A stretch of 35,805 nt of DNA, from IMG/VR virus record IMGVR_UViG_3300010392_001225, positions 1-35,805 of that record. One strand, written 5' to 3'. Both the position numbers and the translations under genes were made by a program. This stretch comes from a virus. The notes below the pieces were generated by a model. That model worked only from the letters and a program-made list of their open reading frames with translations, had not been told where the DNA came from and ran no database searches. Positions 8,510 to 16,856 of the stretch are shown in pieces (positions within the stretch are counted from its first letter, which is position 1; every line of letters starts with the position of its first letter).

Positions 8510-9159
8510 CGGATCACGATCCCCGGATTAGATATGGAACCGCCGCCGCCACTTCCGCCGCCGCCGCGGGAGACGCTTTGCTGGGGTTCGTCGAGGCGCC
8601 ACCAAACCTTGTCAGCGACACGCGGGATGTGGATCAGGCCGAGTTCGCCGGGCCATACGGACGAATGGAATGAGTGCGACAACTTCTGCTGCGCTGAAGG
8701 CTCCAGCTGAAGCTCATCGTCAGATCCGCACTGGAGAATGACCAGCCGGGACCGCTGGTCCAGCTTCAGATTGGGAACATCCAGCGAGCCAATGAACAGG
8801 CGCTCCGGAGCGCCGATCGAAAGACCGGTGGCCGGATCGACCGCGCCCTGCCAGATCCGAACTTGTGAGCCTTGAGCGCCCGGCGCCGCCAGCTTTGCAA
8901 GGGCGCCATCTGTTGGCGGCGAAAGGGTGACCGCGGCAGATATGGCCGCCTCCTCGACGCCGTCTGAAATGGTGTCGACCGCACCCAGTGTGCCGAACGT
9001 GACATCGCGGGAGGTGAAAGTCTGCGGGATGCCATCGACGTCGAAAACGACAAACCCGCCATCGACCAGCCTTAGCGAAGCGTCGGGCAGCAGGATCTCG
9101 ACCGCGGTAAACTGCTTCGAGATCGACCCCGCCCAGCTAGCCTTCAATAACGGGTCCAT
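8506..9159 (-). CDS. Minor tail / tip hub protein
   Basis: The protein has 217 residues. The first 150 are beta-rich, and the C-terminal part has QQKLSHSFHSSVWPGELGL, a pattern found in tail proteins that precede NlpC-like and J-like proteins in alphaproteobacterial siphophages and gene transfer agents. A glycine-rich tail (residues about 198-208) ends the protein. It is translationally coupled on both sides (TGATG upstream, ATGA downstream). A role in the baseplate or tip is inferred mainly from gene order and this motif; I cannot assign it to one exact family. Confidence 0.62.
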   Translation of the reverse strand: MDPLLKASWAGSISKQFTAVEILLPDASLRLVDGGFVVFDVDGIPQTFTSRDVTFGTLGAVDTISDGVEEAAISAAVTLSPPTDGALAKLAAPGAQGSQVRIWQGAVDPATGLSIGAPERLFIGSLDVPNLKLDQRSRLVILQCGSDDELQLEPSAQQKLSHSFHSSVWPGELGLIHIPRVADKVWWRLDEPQQSVSRGGGGSGGGGSISNPGIVIR

Positions 9160-9752
9160 CAGTCTGTCTCCTCGATCGTGAACGACAGACCGTTGACCAA
9201 GCTCGGCACGACAACCTTGAACGCCTCTTCGGCGAGGGTCACGAAGCCTTCAATGCGCGGCGTCGCGAGTTCGACGACAGCGCCATCCAGTGCGGCGGAG
9301 CGGATCATGGGCCGAACCGGCAAGACGACCTTTCCGGCCGCATCCGCAGTCACCGACGCGGTTGCGCGGTAGAGAAAGCGCTGCCCGCCAACCAAGACTG
9401 GCGCCCATTGGCCTTTGCGGATGGTGTAGCCAGGTACCATTCCGCGCAGGGCGTACTGGTTTCCGGACTGGCCGGCGCCATCGATCACCGGGTTTCCCGG
9501 ATCACCAATCTCCAGACCTGGCTGCGGGATCGGAACGGATATGCGCTCTTCGTCGTCTTCCAGATCGGTCAGGTCCAGCGCGTCGGCATAGGCGTAAGGA
9601 GCGATCTGAATTGCCATCGCCCAACGCGTCCCCATCCGCGTCACGCGCGAGATTGGACCGCCTCCGGTGACCGGGCGGTGCTCCCGCCTGGCTGAGACAG
9701 GATATGGAGCGCACGATGTGACATCGATGTCGGCTGGCAGGTGCAGGGTCAT
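9159..9752 (-). CDS. Distal tail protein candidate
   Basis: The protein has 197 residues, beta-rich, with an acidic stretch (LTDLEDDEE) near residue 65. It lies directly after the tape measure with an ATGA overlap and before the tip hub. In siphophages this position holds the distal tail protein that joins the tube to the tip complex. No motif proves it, so the product name rests on gene order and size. Confidence 0.5.
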   Translation of the reverse strand: MTLHLPADIDVTSCAPYPVSARREHRPVTGGGPISRVTRMGTRWAMAIQIAPYAYADALDLTDLEDDEERISVPIPQPGLEIGDPGNPVIDGAGQSGNQYALRGMVPGYTIRKGQWAPVLVGGQRFLYRATASVTADAAGKVVLPVRPMIRSAALDGAVVELATPRIEGFVTLAEEAFKVVVPSLVNGLSFTIEETD

Positions 9753-11905
9753 TTCAGACTCCGTGCGCGCTGGCGCGCTCGGTTCGACGCCGAAGCTTCC
9801 GACGCCTGGAACGCTGTATGGCCAGCTTGCGCCGCTACGGGCGTGGCAACCCGCTCCACGATCGTGTTGAAGTACGGGGACTTGTCTGTCGTTACGACAA
9901 GCGTGTCCCGGCTCCGGCCTCCTTCGAGAGTGCGAAGCGCTGAGTTCGGCAGAACCTTCGCACCCTGCGATGTGCCGATGACGGGTTCCGGTCCTGCCTC
10001 GCCGACAATGCCGAATGACCCGGAGGGGATAAGTCCGCCGGTTGCGAAGAAGCCGGCGAAAATTCTGGATATGGCCGACCCGATGCCCCCGCCACCGCCA
10101 CCACCGGTCGAGGCCATGGCGTCGCGTGTGCGGAAGATCGCATCAATGAGCTGATCGAGCGACCTATCCACGATGCGGCTGATGGCGCGGCCGACAGCGC
10201 TCCCGAATGCTTCCCAGAACGATTGCCCCTGCGCGAGGCCTTCGCGCATGTCATTGACGAAGCTGCGGGTCTGCTCGCGCAGAAAATCAATGCGTTCACG
10301 AAACGCCTCGGTCGCATGCTCGGCCGATGCCATTTCGCGAGCGAGACCGCTGAGTTCCTCACGTTGCGCGGGTGTAAGCTTCACGCCAGACCGGATGGCC
10401 TGGTTCAGGAGTTCATGCTCATACCTCAGCGCGGCAGCAGCCTCTTCGGTCAACGTCATGCCGCGCCGGGCGATCTCCTGCGCGGCGATAAAGTCCCGAG
10501 CGCCCAGCACCAAGTTTCGATACGGGCTGATCTGGGCGCGAGGCGTCCCATCCGGCTCCGCATTTGCCCGGTCTCGCGCCCTCTGAATAGCCCTGTCACG
10601 GGTGCCGCGGTAAAAGTCCCCCATCGGGTCGGACTCAATGATATCCATCGCATCTGCGGAGCTTTGTTGGATGGCTCGCGCAATCTTTTCGGATATCTGG
10701 GCAGGCAGGGCATCAAGGTCTTGCCCGAAATCTTGGGCGAAGCCCTCCAGCGGGTTCGGGATGCGGCCAAGGCTGACACGCCCGAGACCATCCATCTCGA
10801 TCCAGTCCGGCAACATCTCGATCATGGCGTTGATCCTGTCGATGGCGCCGTTCACCATCGCTTCGATCCCGCCGATCGTCCGGTTCGCAGCCGACAGCAC
10901 CAGGTCACCCATGATGAGTGGTAGCCGCTGCCAGTTCTCAACGATGGTCGCCAAGGCCAGCGAGAACACTTCCGCAATCGCCCGGACGGGCGTCGCCATC
11001 GCCAGCACGATCAACCGCATGCCGTTGATCAGCACATTGCCGGTCACCCGCATGCCCTCGACGATCCAGTTCCAAACCTCGCTCCAGGTCGCGCCCAGCA
11101 CATCCAGTGCGGGCTGGACGATGGTGAGAATTCCGGACCCGATTGTCTGGAAGGCCGCGACGAACACGTCGCCCATGGTCACCGAGTACTTGGTGGAATC
11201 CCTGATGGCATCCGTAAGTCCGAAGAAAGCGACAGCCCCGGCCGCCACAGCCGAAATGAGAAGGGGAAACCGCGTAACCGTCCGGGTCACCATATCGCCC
11301 ATCTCGCGGAGTGCCCGCCCGGCGCCACCCTCATTGGGGCCGTAGACTTGCGAGATCTGCGAGCCCTGCTGGATGAAGACCATCAGGGGGTTCATACCCG
11401 AAGCCAGAGAGACGAAGATGTCGTTCATCTGGAACACAAGCATGCGCTGCTGCATGGCGGCATAGCGCGTCGATCGGCCGACCTGATCCATCGCTGCAGC
11501 CCGGCCGCGCAGCGCCGCAATTGATGCCAGGGCCTGCTGCCGTTCTCTGCTGATGGCGTTGGCCATCTCGTTCGTTGTGAGCGCGCCGACAGCGTGCGCC
11601 TGGCGAACTTCGTCAACAGTCTGACGATAGCGCCGAATGGCCGCGTAGACGGGATTGAACCGCGCCCGCATATCGTCCATGGCTTGGCCATAAGCCTGCA
11701 CGTCACCAGCGCTGCGGCGGAGACCGCCGGAAACACCCGTCAGGTGTTCGATGCGCGACGCCGTCAGGTTGGCGGACGTAGCGGTCTCATTGAACGATGT
11801 TTGAAGGGCTTGCGAGCCGGCCTTCGCATTCCGGATGCCGCTCGTCAGGCCGGCATCGTTCGTACGCAGGTCGAGAAGCGCAACACCAAGGCGTTCAGCT
11901 GACAT
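9749..11905 (-). CDS. Tail tape measure protein
   Basis: The protein has 718 residues, largely helical, with an N-terminal coiled region, a central hydrophobic segment (PLLISAVAAGAVAFFG, about residues 215-235) and a C-terminal Gly-rich part ending FGIVGEAGPEPVIG, a signature often seen at the end of tape measure proteins. It sets tail length and passes into the host during DNA entry. The ATG at 11905 has AAGAGG upstream; an ATG at 11926 would add seven residues. It overlaps the end of the chaperone's -1 reading frame at 11895, as is usual. Confidence 0.9.
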   Translation of the reverse strand: MSAERLGVALLDLRTNDAGLTSGIRNAKAGSQALQTSFNETATSANLTASRIEHLTGVSGGLRRSAGDVQAYGQAMDDMRARFNPVYAAIRRYRQTVDEVRQAHAVGALTTNEMANAISRERQQALASIAALRGRAAAMDQVGRSTRYAAMQQRMLVFQMNDIFVSLASGMNPLMVFIQQGSQISQVYGPNEGGAGRALREMGDMVTRTVTRFPLLISAVAAGAVAFFGLTDAIRDSTKYSVTMGDVFVAAFQTIGSGILTIVQPALDVLGATWSEVWNWIVEGMRVTGNVLINGMRLIVLAMATPVRAIAEVFSLALATIVENWQRLPLIMGDLVLSAANRTIGGIEAMVNGAIDRINAMIEMLPDWIEMDGLGRVSLGRIPNPLEGFAQDFGQDLDALPAQISEKIARAIQQSSADAMDIIESDPMGDFYRGTRDRAIQRARDRANAEPDGTPRAQISPYRNLVLGARDFIAAQEIARRGMTLTEEAAAALRYEHELLNQAIRSGVKLTPAQREELSGLAREMASAEHATEAFRERIDFLREQTRSFVNDMREGLAQGQSFWEAFGSAVGRAISRIVDRSLDQLIDAIFRTRDAMASTGGGGGGGIGSAISRIFAGFFATGGLIPSGSFGIVGEAGPEPVIGTSQGAKVLPNSALRTLEGGRSRDTLVVTTDKSPYFNTIVERVATPVAAQAGHTAFQASEASASNRARQRARSLK

Positions 11906-12239
11906 CTTGCGGTGCCTCTTGGCCATCCGCTGGCGGCACGACGATCACGCCGATGCCAGCGGCTTGCAGTTGGGCCGGGGTCGCCTGTCTGGACGTGCGG
12001 GACTTGCCGTAGGCCGCACGCTCGATCTCCGCGATCGACTTCCGAAAGTCCCGCGTCTCCAGCAAGCCGCTGCCCAGGGCTTGGACTTGCACAGACCGCA
12101 GGGCCTCCTCCGCTTCCAGACGCACCATCATCGTGTAGTAGGCCTTTACGAGCCGGACCGGTGCTTCGTGCCACCACCAGTTGGGAGGCCCGCCAAAGTA
12201 GCGCTGGAGCCGGATGACCGCTTCGGCCCAACCGACTCC
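11895..12239 (-). CDS. Tail assembly chaperone, -1 frame extension (GT-like)
   Basis: A well-formed protein segment runs in the -1 frame relative to the preceding chaperone gene: GWAEAVIRLQRYFGGPPNWW, then VRLVKAYYTMMVRLEAEEAL and a helical tail. It has no good start codon until an internal ATG-ATG at 12131, yet the coding-like sequence extends about 36 codons upstream of it. This fits the lambda G/GT design, in which a fraction of ribosomes slip back one base and make a longer chaperone for tube and tape assembly. The slip site is not certain. It could instead start independently at 12131. Confidence 0.7.
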   Translation of the reverse strand, partial: GVGWAEAVIRLQRYFGGPPNWWWHEAPVRLVKAYYTMMVRLEAEEALRSVQVQALGSGLLETRDFRKSIAEIERAAYGKSRTSRQATPAQLQAAGIGVIVVPPADGQEAPQDVS

Positions 12240-12586
12240 TTCACCGCCTGCGCCGCCGCTCCCGCCAGCCCGGTCGCCCGGCCCAACAGGAGCCCGGTAA
12301 AAACCGAGACGATCTGCATGCGCTGGAAGCCCGAGAGATCGTCGAAGACCTCGTCGGGAATAGAGACGAAGGCGCGACGGGCGACGTCGTCAATCAGCTC
12401 GGTGAGCTGCTTGTTCGCCTTCGCCGTATGCTTAATCTGCAGCTCCCCGATCTTCGCCCCCGCACGGGTGATTTCCTGGCACTCGACGATGGACAGCTCG
12501 TCCGGCGCGTAGATCTCGTAATTCTCGCCGTCGATCGTGATGTAGTTCCGCTTGATTGGCTCAAGCGTCAGAAGTGCTTCGGCCAT
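12146..12586 (-). CDS. Tail assembly chaperone (G-like)
   Basis: The protein has 146 residues. It is a compact acidic-helical protein to about residue 115, then a Ser/Gly-rich end that looks like non-conserved read-out. The gene lies between the tail tube and the tape measure, the standard place for the G/GT chaperones. The ATG has GGAGG five bases upstream. The -1 frame is open from at least residue 80 to beyond the stop, which allows a fused product. A run of five T at codons Val95-Phe96 (12299-12303) is one candidate slip site, although it is not a perfect heptamer. Confidence 0.72.
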   Translation of the reverse strand: MAEALLTLEPIKRNYITIDGENYEIYAPDELSIVECQEITRAGAKIGELQIKHTAKANKQLTELIDDVARRAFVSIPDEVFDDLSGFQRMQIVSVFTGLLLGRATGLAGAAAQAVKESVGPKRSSGSSATLAGLPTGGGTKHRSGS

Positions 12587-12788
12587 GGATACCTCCTACG
12601 CCGGGCTGCAGTGTGAGTTGGATGCCGAGGCGGGCGCACATTCGCTCGATCTCGGCTTGGCGCTCCTTCGCAGCGCGAAGGCCTGCACGGTGGACGCGAA
12701 CCTGTTGCTTGTGGTTCGCGGCCTTGACCCCGAGGCGGCGGTGCTCCGCAGCCAGCGCCTCGGGGTCGGCGGACGGCTCCCCCGTCAC
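12561..12788 (-). CDS. Small hypothetical tail-region protein
   Basis: The protein has 75 residues, highly charged and predicted to be helical, with many Arg, Ala and Glu. It starts with GTG in a one-base TAGTG overlap with the tail tube stop, and its end overlaps the chaperone start by 26 bases. I do not recognise its family. Tight coupling in the tail operon supports expression. It may be a chaperone partner or an adaptor, but nothing in the sequence decides this. Confidence 0.55.
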   Translation of the reverse strand: MTGEPSADPEALAAEHRRLGVKAANHKQQVRVHRAGLRAAKERQAEIERMCARLGIQLTLQPGVGGIHGRSTSDA

Positions 12789-13396
12789 TATTCCAGCGGC
12801 AGCTGGTGCTGGGCGATCAGATGACCGAACCGGGACGCCTCATCGGCCGCATTGGGGTCCACGAGTGCCATGATCTCAAATGCCAGGCCGACAGGATCGC
12901 CCTTCTTGAAGACGGTCTCGGGCGAGCCGTTCATGAAGCAGTAGGGCACCTGATATTGCAGGTTCATGCCGTCGCCGTAGGGCGAGTACTCGCCGCGCAG
13001 CAGCAGCGTGTGCATCTTCACGCCCAGACCACGATAAAACGGCAGAGACTTCGATCCGGCCGAGCCGACACCGGCTGCGGTGGTCGTTACGGCGTTGCCG
13101 TTCAAGGCCAGCGCGTGCTGCTCCAGCGTCAGATCGAGCAATGTGAAGCTGATGGCCAGACCCTCACCCGTCCGGAAGGCCTTCTTGCCGCCGGTCAGGC
13201 CGAGCGTCTTGACGACATTGACCTCCTGCGAGTGCACAGCCTTGACGCCTTGCTCGTCATAGTTTTCCGCACCGGAGGTGCCGATGAGGGTCCAGCCGGC
13301 GCCGGGGGCGGCATCGATGGCGGGGAAAGCGGTGCCGGGATCGCCGATGTAGGCGGTGATCGGCCCGGCGATGATTTCGAACGGTTCGGTGTTCAC
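12788..13396 (-). CDS. Major tail tube protein
   Basis: The protein has 202 residues and is beta-rich, opening with a Gly/Pro segment (ITAYIGDPGTAFP) and containing a tube-like core typical of siphovirus tail tube proteins; it is the building block of the tail tube. The GTG start has AAGGAGG five bases upstream and directly follows the TAG of the tail completion gene. Position after the completion proteins and before the chaperone and tape measure supports the call. The strong ribosome site fits a protein made in many copies. Confidence 0.75.
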   Translation of the reverse strand: MNTEPFEIIAGPITAYIGDPGTAFPAIDAAPGAGWTLIGTSGAENYDEQGVKAVHSQEVNVVKTLGLTGGKKAFRTGEGLAISFTLLDLTLEQHALALNGNAVTTTAAGVGSAGSKSLPFYRGLGVKMHTLLLRGEYSPYGDGMNLQYQVPYCFMNGSPETVFKKGDPVGLAFEIMALVDPNAADEASRFGHLIAQHQLPLE

Positions 13397-13822
13397 CTAA
13401 ACCTCCTTGAGCGCGTGGAAGACTTGGAAGGATTGAAAGGCGTACGGCCACTTGCCGTCGCGATCGCGGCCCTGGGAGAACCCACCGGCCGGCGCAATCC
13501 AATGAATGAGGGCTTTGCCGACCACCCGGCGGCTGCAGTTGGTCAGCGCGCGGCGACATTTCCGGCGCAGGGATTCGGCGGCCGATGGCGAAGCCGCATA
13601 GGCGACCAGATCGATACGCTGGGTGTCGTGCTGAACATCGCTACCAGCCGCGCTGGAGATGCCGCCAGACGCTTGCAGAACAACTGCCGGACGAGGCATG
13701 GACGCGGCCTCGCCCTTGGGCAATTCGCCGCCGAACACGCGCGTGTCGGCCACGCCCGAAACCGGCACGTCCGCCTTTAGCAGCGCCACAAGGGCTTCGA
13801 TGATGTCGACGTCTTCAGCCAT
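13397..13822 (-). CDS. Tail terminator / completion protein
   Basis: The protein has 141 residues. Its pattern is an N-terminal helix (EALVALLKADVPVSG), a beta strand with RVFGGE, and a central DLVAYAASPSAAESLRRKC, matching the small tail terminator and minor tail proteins that cap the tube in HK97-like phages. It sits directly before the tube gene. A 116-bp gap separates it from the gp10-like gene upstream, and that gap includes a short dyad (ACGTCA/TGACGT) at about 13923-13938. Assignment is by size, pattern and order. Confidence 0.62.
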   Translation of the reverse strand: MAEDVDIIEALVALLKADVPVSGVADTRVFGGELPKGEAASMPRPAVVLQASGGISSAAGSDVQHDTQRIDLVAYAASPSAAESLRRKCRRALTNCSRRVVGKALIHWIAPAGGFSQGRDRDGKWPYAFQSFQVFHALKEV

Positions 13823-13938
13823 GCCGCGACACTAGGCAGGGCTAGGGCGCGGAAATATCGGCGCGGGTGCGCGGGCAAGGCGGTCAGGAGATGCCGCGCA
13901 ACATCCCCGGCAGATCAGACAACGTCAAGCCTGACGTC

Positions 13939-14364
13939 TCAGGATCGCTCAAACGCGCGCCGGATGTTCCCGGCCAGACGAGGGTATTCAATGTCAGCGG
14001 CGGGCCGCAGATAAGGTCTGGCCGGGATTTTCACCTGGGCGACGAGGCGCACACTTCCGTCTGATTGCGGGATCGTGAGAGCCGCACCATGCTTGGGCTT
14101 GATCACGCCCCCCAACTCATGGATGCGGGCATACACCACGTCTCTCACGCCCCACGTTCCGCGCACGCCTTTCGCTTCAGGCTGGGCATAGTCGGTGATA
14201 TCGATGCCGCCTTCCAGCACGCCAGTCCGGTTCTGCCAGGCATGGTTCAGCTTCGCCCGCGTTACGGCCGAGGCCATTGTCTGGTTGACGCCCTTGATCT
14301 GCGCCTGGCGCATTTTCGGGAGCAAGCTATCGCCGAACCATTCGAGATCGTGGGTCGATGCCAT
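13939..14364 (-). CDS. HK97 gp10-like tail completion protein
   Basis: The protein has 141 residues, with an N-terminal helical segment, a central YARIHELGGVIKPK motif and a C-terminal IPARPYLRPA, the signature of gp10/virion-morphogenesis proteins that complete the head-tail joint. It starts two bases after the methylase stop, so it is read on the same transcript. The IPARPYLRPA motif makes the family assignment fairly firm. Confidence 0.78.
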   Translation of the reverse strand: MASTHDLEWFGDSLLPKMRQAQIKGVNQTMASAVTRAKLNHAWQNRTGVLEGGIDITDYAQPEAKGVRGTWGVRDVVYARIHELGGVIKPKHGAALTIPQSDGSVRLVAQVKIPARPYLRPAADIEYPRLAGNIRRAFERS

Positions 14365-14366
14365 TT

Positions 14367-15173
14367 CTACCCTCGCGACTGGATGATCAGCTCGCCAGCC
14401 GCGTGACTGCCGGACGCCGCAATGGAATAGTTCACCCGAGCGCCCTCGATGTCGAAGCGCTCGAAAATTTCGCGGATCTCCGGTCGATCATTGATCGACA
14501 AGATGAACCGACCTTTGAGCCGACCCAACCGGTCGGCGAGATCCGCAAACTCGGCGCGGCCGAACATTTCTTTCCCATAGTCGTCTTCGCAGCCCCAGTA
14601 AGGCGGGTCGAGATAGAACAGGGTGTCTGGACGGTCGTAACGGTCAATCAGCGCCTGCCATGTCAGGTTCTCGATCACGACGCCGGCAAGGCGCTCGTGT
14701 ACCTCCTCGAGCAGCGGCGCCAACGTCGTCAAATTGAAGCGCGACGGCCGGCCGTGACTGACGCCAAAACTGCGGCCGTTTACCTTCCCGCCGAAGGCAA
14801 CGCGCTGCAGGTAAAGAAATCGGGCGGCGCGCTCCAGGTCGGTGAGGGTCGTAGGGTCGCAGTCCTGCAGGCGCTCGAATTCGCGGCGGCTGGTGATCTG
14901 GAATCGCAGCGTATCCATGAACTGGGGGTAGTGCCGCTGCAGTATCCTGAACAGGTTCGCCACGTCGCCGGAGAAGTCGTTGATGATCTCGGACGGCGGC
15001 GCCTTTGATCGGCGCAGGAATATGCCGCCCATCCCCACGAACCCCTCAGCGTAGGTCGTATGGGGGATCGTTTCGATAATCGCGCAGATCCGTTTCGCAA
15101 GGTTGCGCTTTCCGCCAATGTAGGGGGCGGGTGTACGAGATGGCCGAACCGGCCGCATGCTGTGAGCAGTCAT
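14367..15173 (-). CDS. DNA adenine methylase (D12 / Dam family)
   Basis: The protein has 268 residues. PYIGGK (residues 17-22) and AEGFVGMGG (42-50) form the SAM-binding site, and DPPYWG (189-194) is the catalytic motif IV of N6-adenine methylases; the order fits class D12. It probably methylates phage DNA to avoid host restriction, or alters host gene control. The ATG at 15173 has GGAAGG upstream. The gene lies inside the connector module, preceded by about 145 bp of non-coding DNA with two hairpins, which suggests it was inserted as cargo. The target sequence cannot be told. Confidence 0.9.
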   Translation of the reverse strand: MTAHSMRPVRPSRTPAPYIGGKRNLAKRICAIIETIPHTTYAEGFVGMGGIFLRRSKAPPSEIINDFSGDVANLFRILQRHYPQFMDTLRFQITSRREFERLQDCDPTTLTDLERAARFLYLQRVAFGGKVNGRSFGVSHGRPSRFNLTTLAPLLEEVHERLAGVVIENLTWQALIDRYDRPDTLFYLDPPYWGCEDDYGKEMFGRAEFADLADRLGRLKGRFILSINDRPEIREIFERFDIEGARVNYSIAASGSHAAGELIIQSRG

Positions 15174-15206
15174 TCCCTTCCTTCCGGAATCGTGAAACTC
15201 ACCCTT

Positions 15207-15222
15207 CGCCCCAAATGGGGCG
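15207..15222 (-). promoter_or_regulatory. Hairpin upstream of the methylase gene
   Basis: CGCCCC (15207-15212) pairs with GGGGCG (15217-15222) around a 4-nt loop, about 35 bases before the methylase start. The leader may form an RNA structure that controls translation. The role is unknown. Confidence 0.4.
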
Positions 15223-15281
15223 GCGGATGAAAGCATGTCCGGTGCTTGGTGGGGGTCGTGACGCCAATCTTGAGCCCCGCT

Positions 15282-15302
15282 GCCAGGGCAATGCGCCCTG
15301 GC
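15282..15302 (-). terminator. Hairpin after the small gene ending at 15319
   Basis: GCCAGGGC (15282-15289) and GCCCTGGC (15295-15302) form a perfect 8-bp stem with a 5-nt loop, just past the stop of the small gene upstream. There is no U-run on the minus strand, so it could be a weak terminator, an RNA-processing site or part of an old insertion junction next to the methylase gene. Confidence 0.4.
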
Positions 15303-15318
15303 CATCCGCTGACGTTTT

Positions 15319-15507
15319 CTAGTCCATCCAGGCGAGCATCTCGTCGGCACTCCCCCAGTCGTCGGGAAAGAAGGCCATCTTGCCTTCGGGCCCTGTTGTC
15401 CCAGTCATGATGCGCTCGGCGATCATGTCTTCCTCGGCAGGGGTCAACTGGATGCAGATCGGCTGATCCGCAGTGTCATGCCACAGGTCACCAATCTTCA
15501 CACGCAT
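15319..15507 (-). CDS. Small hypothetical protein
   Basis: The protein has 62 residues, is acidic, and has a PDDWGSADEMLAWMD C-terminus. Its start shares a TGATG with the head-closure gene before it, so it is translationally coupled. I do not recognise the family. It could be a small connector accessory protein or phage cargo. Confidence 0.5.
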   Translation of the reverse strand: MRVKIGDLWHDTADQPICIQLTPAEEDMIAERIMTGTTGPEGKMAFFPDDWGSADEMLAWMD

Positions 15508-15851
15508 CAGTCGATCCTTCTCAGATTGGCCTCAAGGTGAGTGTGCTTGTGCTGCACCTCGCCCTCGACGGCGAAGCGGCCGGGAAACAGCACCTCGCCG
15601 CGACGATCGGTGATCTGTGCGATTTCATCGCCTTCCCGGAGATCCACGCCGAGCGAAAACATGGCGCGCATGTCCTCGATGACGACGGTCTTGTCACCGT
15701 CTACCGTTTCGCGGGTTGTCTTCGACCACGCCCAGCACTTCAGGGTCGCCAAGGGTTGAAAATCCGGTGGAACATCACCGCCCCAGCTATCCTTGGCGAC
15801 AGCTTGATTTCGTTCGACGGCAGCGCGGTGGATTAGGCGATGTGCGATCAC
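15507..15851 (-). CDS. Head closure / head-tail adaptor protein
   Basis: The protein has 114 residues, beta-rich, with the layout of small head-tail joining proteins: an N-terminal RLIHRAAVER strand, a central WAWSK segment, and a C-terminal LFPGRFAVEGEVQHKHTHLEANL. Head-closure proteins of siphophages stop DNA leakage and link the connector to the tail. The GTG start overlaps the previous stop (GTGA). Its position between gp6-like and gp10-like genes agrees. Family assignment by pattern is moderate. Confidence 0.6.
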   Translation of the reverse strand: MIAHRLIHRAAVERNQAVAKDSWGGDVPPDFQPLATLKCWAWSKTTRETVDGDKTVVIEDMRAMFSLGVDLREGDEIAQITDRRGEVLFPGRFAVEGEVQHKHTHLEANLRRID

Positions 15852-16516
15852 GTCAGCATCCCCTGTGTTAGAGGCGCACCCGCGCCCACTCCAGCGTTCA
15901 GGTCTACGGCCCGGCCCGCCATGACCCCGCGCCAGAAGTCGTCGTCAGCCCCTCGACCTTTGGCATCACCCGCCCGGCTTTCGACGCAGACAAGGGTCGG
16001 GTGTTGCTCACGAAGGTATTGCCGCAGCGTCTCGTCCGGCGGCAGGGGCGACAAGCGCGCCACCTTGGAATACACACCAACCGCCCAGGCTTCACAGAAG
16101 ACGTCCGCACGCGCGCGCTTTCGGCCCGGCTTGCATCGCCTCAACCGGGTGCGGATGTATTCCGCACGAACGGCTTTCACGCGACGGAAAAGAAAGCTGA
16201 ATGCGTAAGTCGCGATCTCGGCCGAGGCACCCCGACCGACAAAGGTCCGGTTCCCTTCGTTGAGGTATTGAACGACACCGAGGGCCCGGCAAACCGTTGA
16301 GGCGAGGATGCTCTCCCAGCGCGGAGGCCTGATGTTGCCGCTCGCCCGAGCCGACACCTCTTCTATGTCCGCCATTGATAGCTGTGCGTCCGTAACACCA
16401 TGGGCGGCCATGAGGTCGCGGGCCTTGGCCAGCGCCGCAGCTGCTTCGTGCTCATTGCCACTACGGGCAAGGGCGAGACATTTCCGGATCTTGTTGAGGA
16501 CCGCTTTGTCTGTCAT
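15848..16516 (-). CDS. DUF2786-like phage protein
   Basis: The protein has 222 residues. The first 45 match DUF2786: KIRKCLALARSGNEHEAAAA, then ARDLMAAHG. The rest, with a helical RRVKAVRAEYIRTRLRR and a C-terminal domain, fits the DUF7168-like partner often fused to DUF2786. These proteins are common in phages and their function is unknown. It begins with an ATGA overlap and sits between connector genes although it does not look structural, which marks it as cargo. Confidence 0.72.
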   Translation of the reverse strand: MTDKAVLNKIRKCLALARSGNEHEAAAALAKARDLMAAHGVTDAQLSMADIEEVSARASGNIRPPRWESILASTVCRALGVVQYLNEGNRTFVGRGASAEIATYAFSFLFRRVKAVRAEYIRTRLRRCKPGRKRARADVFCEAWAVGVYSKVARLSPLPPDETLRQYLREQHPTLVCVESRAGDAKGRGADDDFWRGVMAGRAVDLNAGVGAGAPLTQGMLT

Positions 16517-16854
16517 GCCGCACCGCCCCGATCGAGGCCCGCGATCATTCCCAGCATGTAGTTCATGACGTGCTCGCGGCTATTCCCGTCATCGAAGAAG
16601 ACGGAGCCAGCCTCCTTGGTGCAAAGGTTGATCACCTGCCACTCACCGCCGCAGGCAACGCAAAGCTCGAAATGACGGATCACCGGCCGCGGGCCGAGCA
16701 CGGGCTTACGGCCGAGAAAATCGTGAACCCGCACAATCCAGTCCCGTCCCGACTTTTCACGGAGGGTCTGCAGGATATCGTCGACGTCGACATCGCATTC
16801 GACTGTTCGGCCGCGAATGACTTCCGGCTCGGACAAGTAGACAACCGCTGGCAT
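16513..16854 (-). CDS. Hypothetical phage protein
   Basis: The protein has 113 residues, starting at an ATG two bases after the stop of the membrane protein gene. Cys residues around CVACGGEW and a C-terminal helix with MNYMLGMIAGL are visible; the single CxxC motif is not enough to call a zinc finger. No family is recognised. It overlaps the DUF2786-like gene (ATGA). A longer upstream frame exists but would overlap the whole membrane protein gene, so I take the short form. Confidence 0.5.
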   Translation of the reverse strand: MPAVVYLSEPEVIRGRTVECDVDVDDILQTLREKSGRDWIVRVHDFLGRKPVLGPRPVIRHFELCVACGGEWQVINLCTKEAGSVFFDDGNSREHVMNYMLGMIAGLDRGGAA

Positions 16855-16856
16855 CG

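Noticed and set aside
11845-12231. Frame expected from a Mu-type -2 (equal to +1) shift in the tail chaperone
   Set aside because: Its product is low-complexity and unlike tail chaperones; the -1 frame gives the credible protein.
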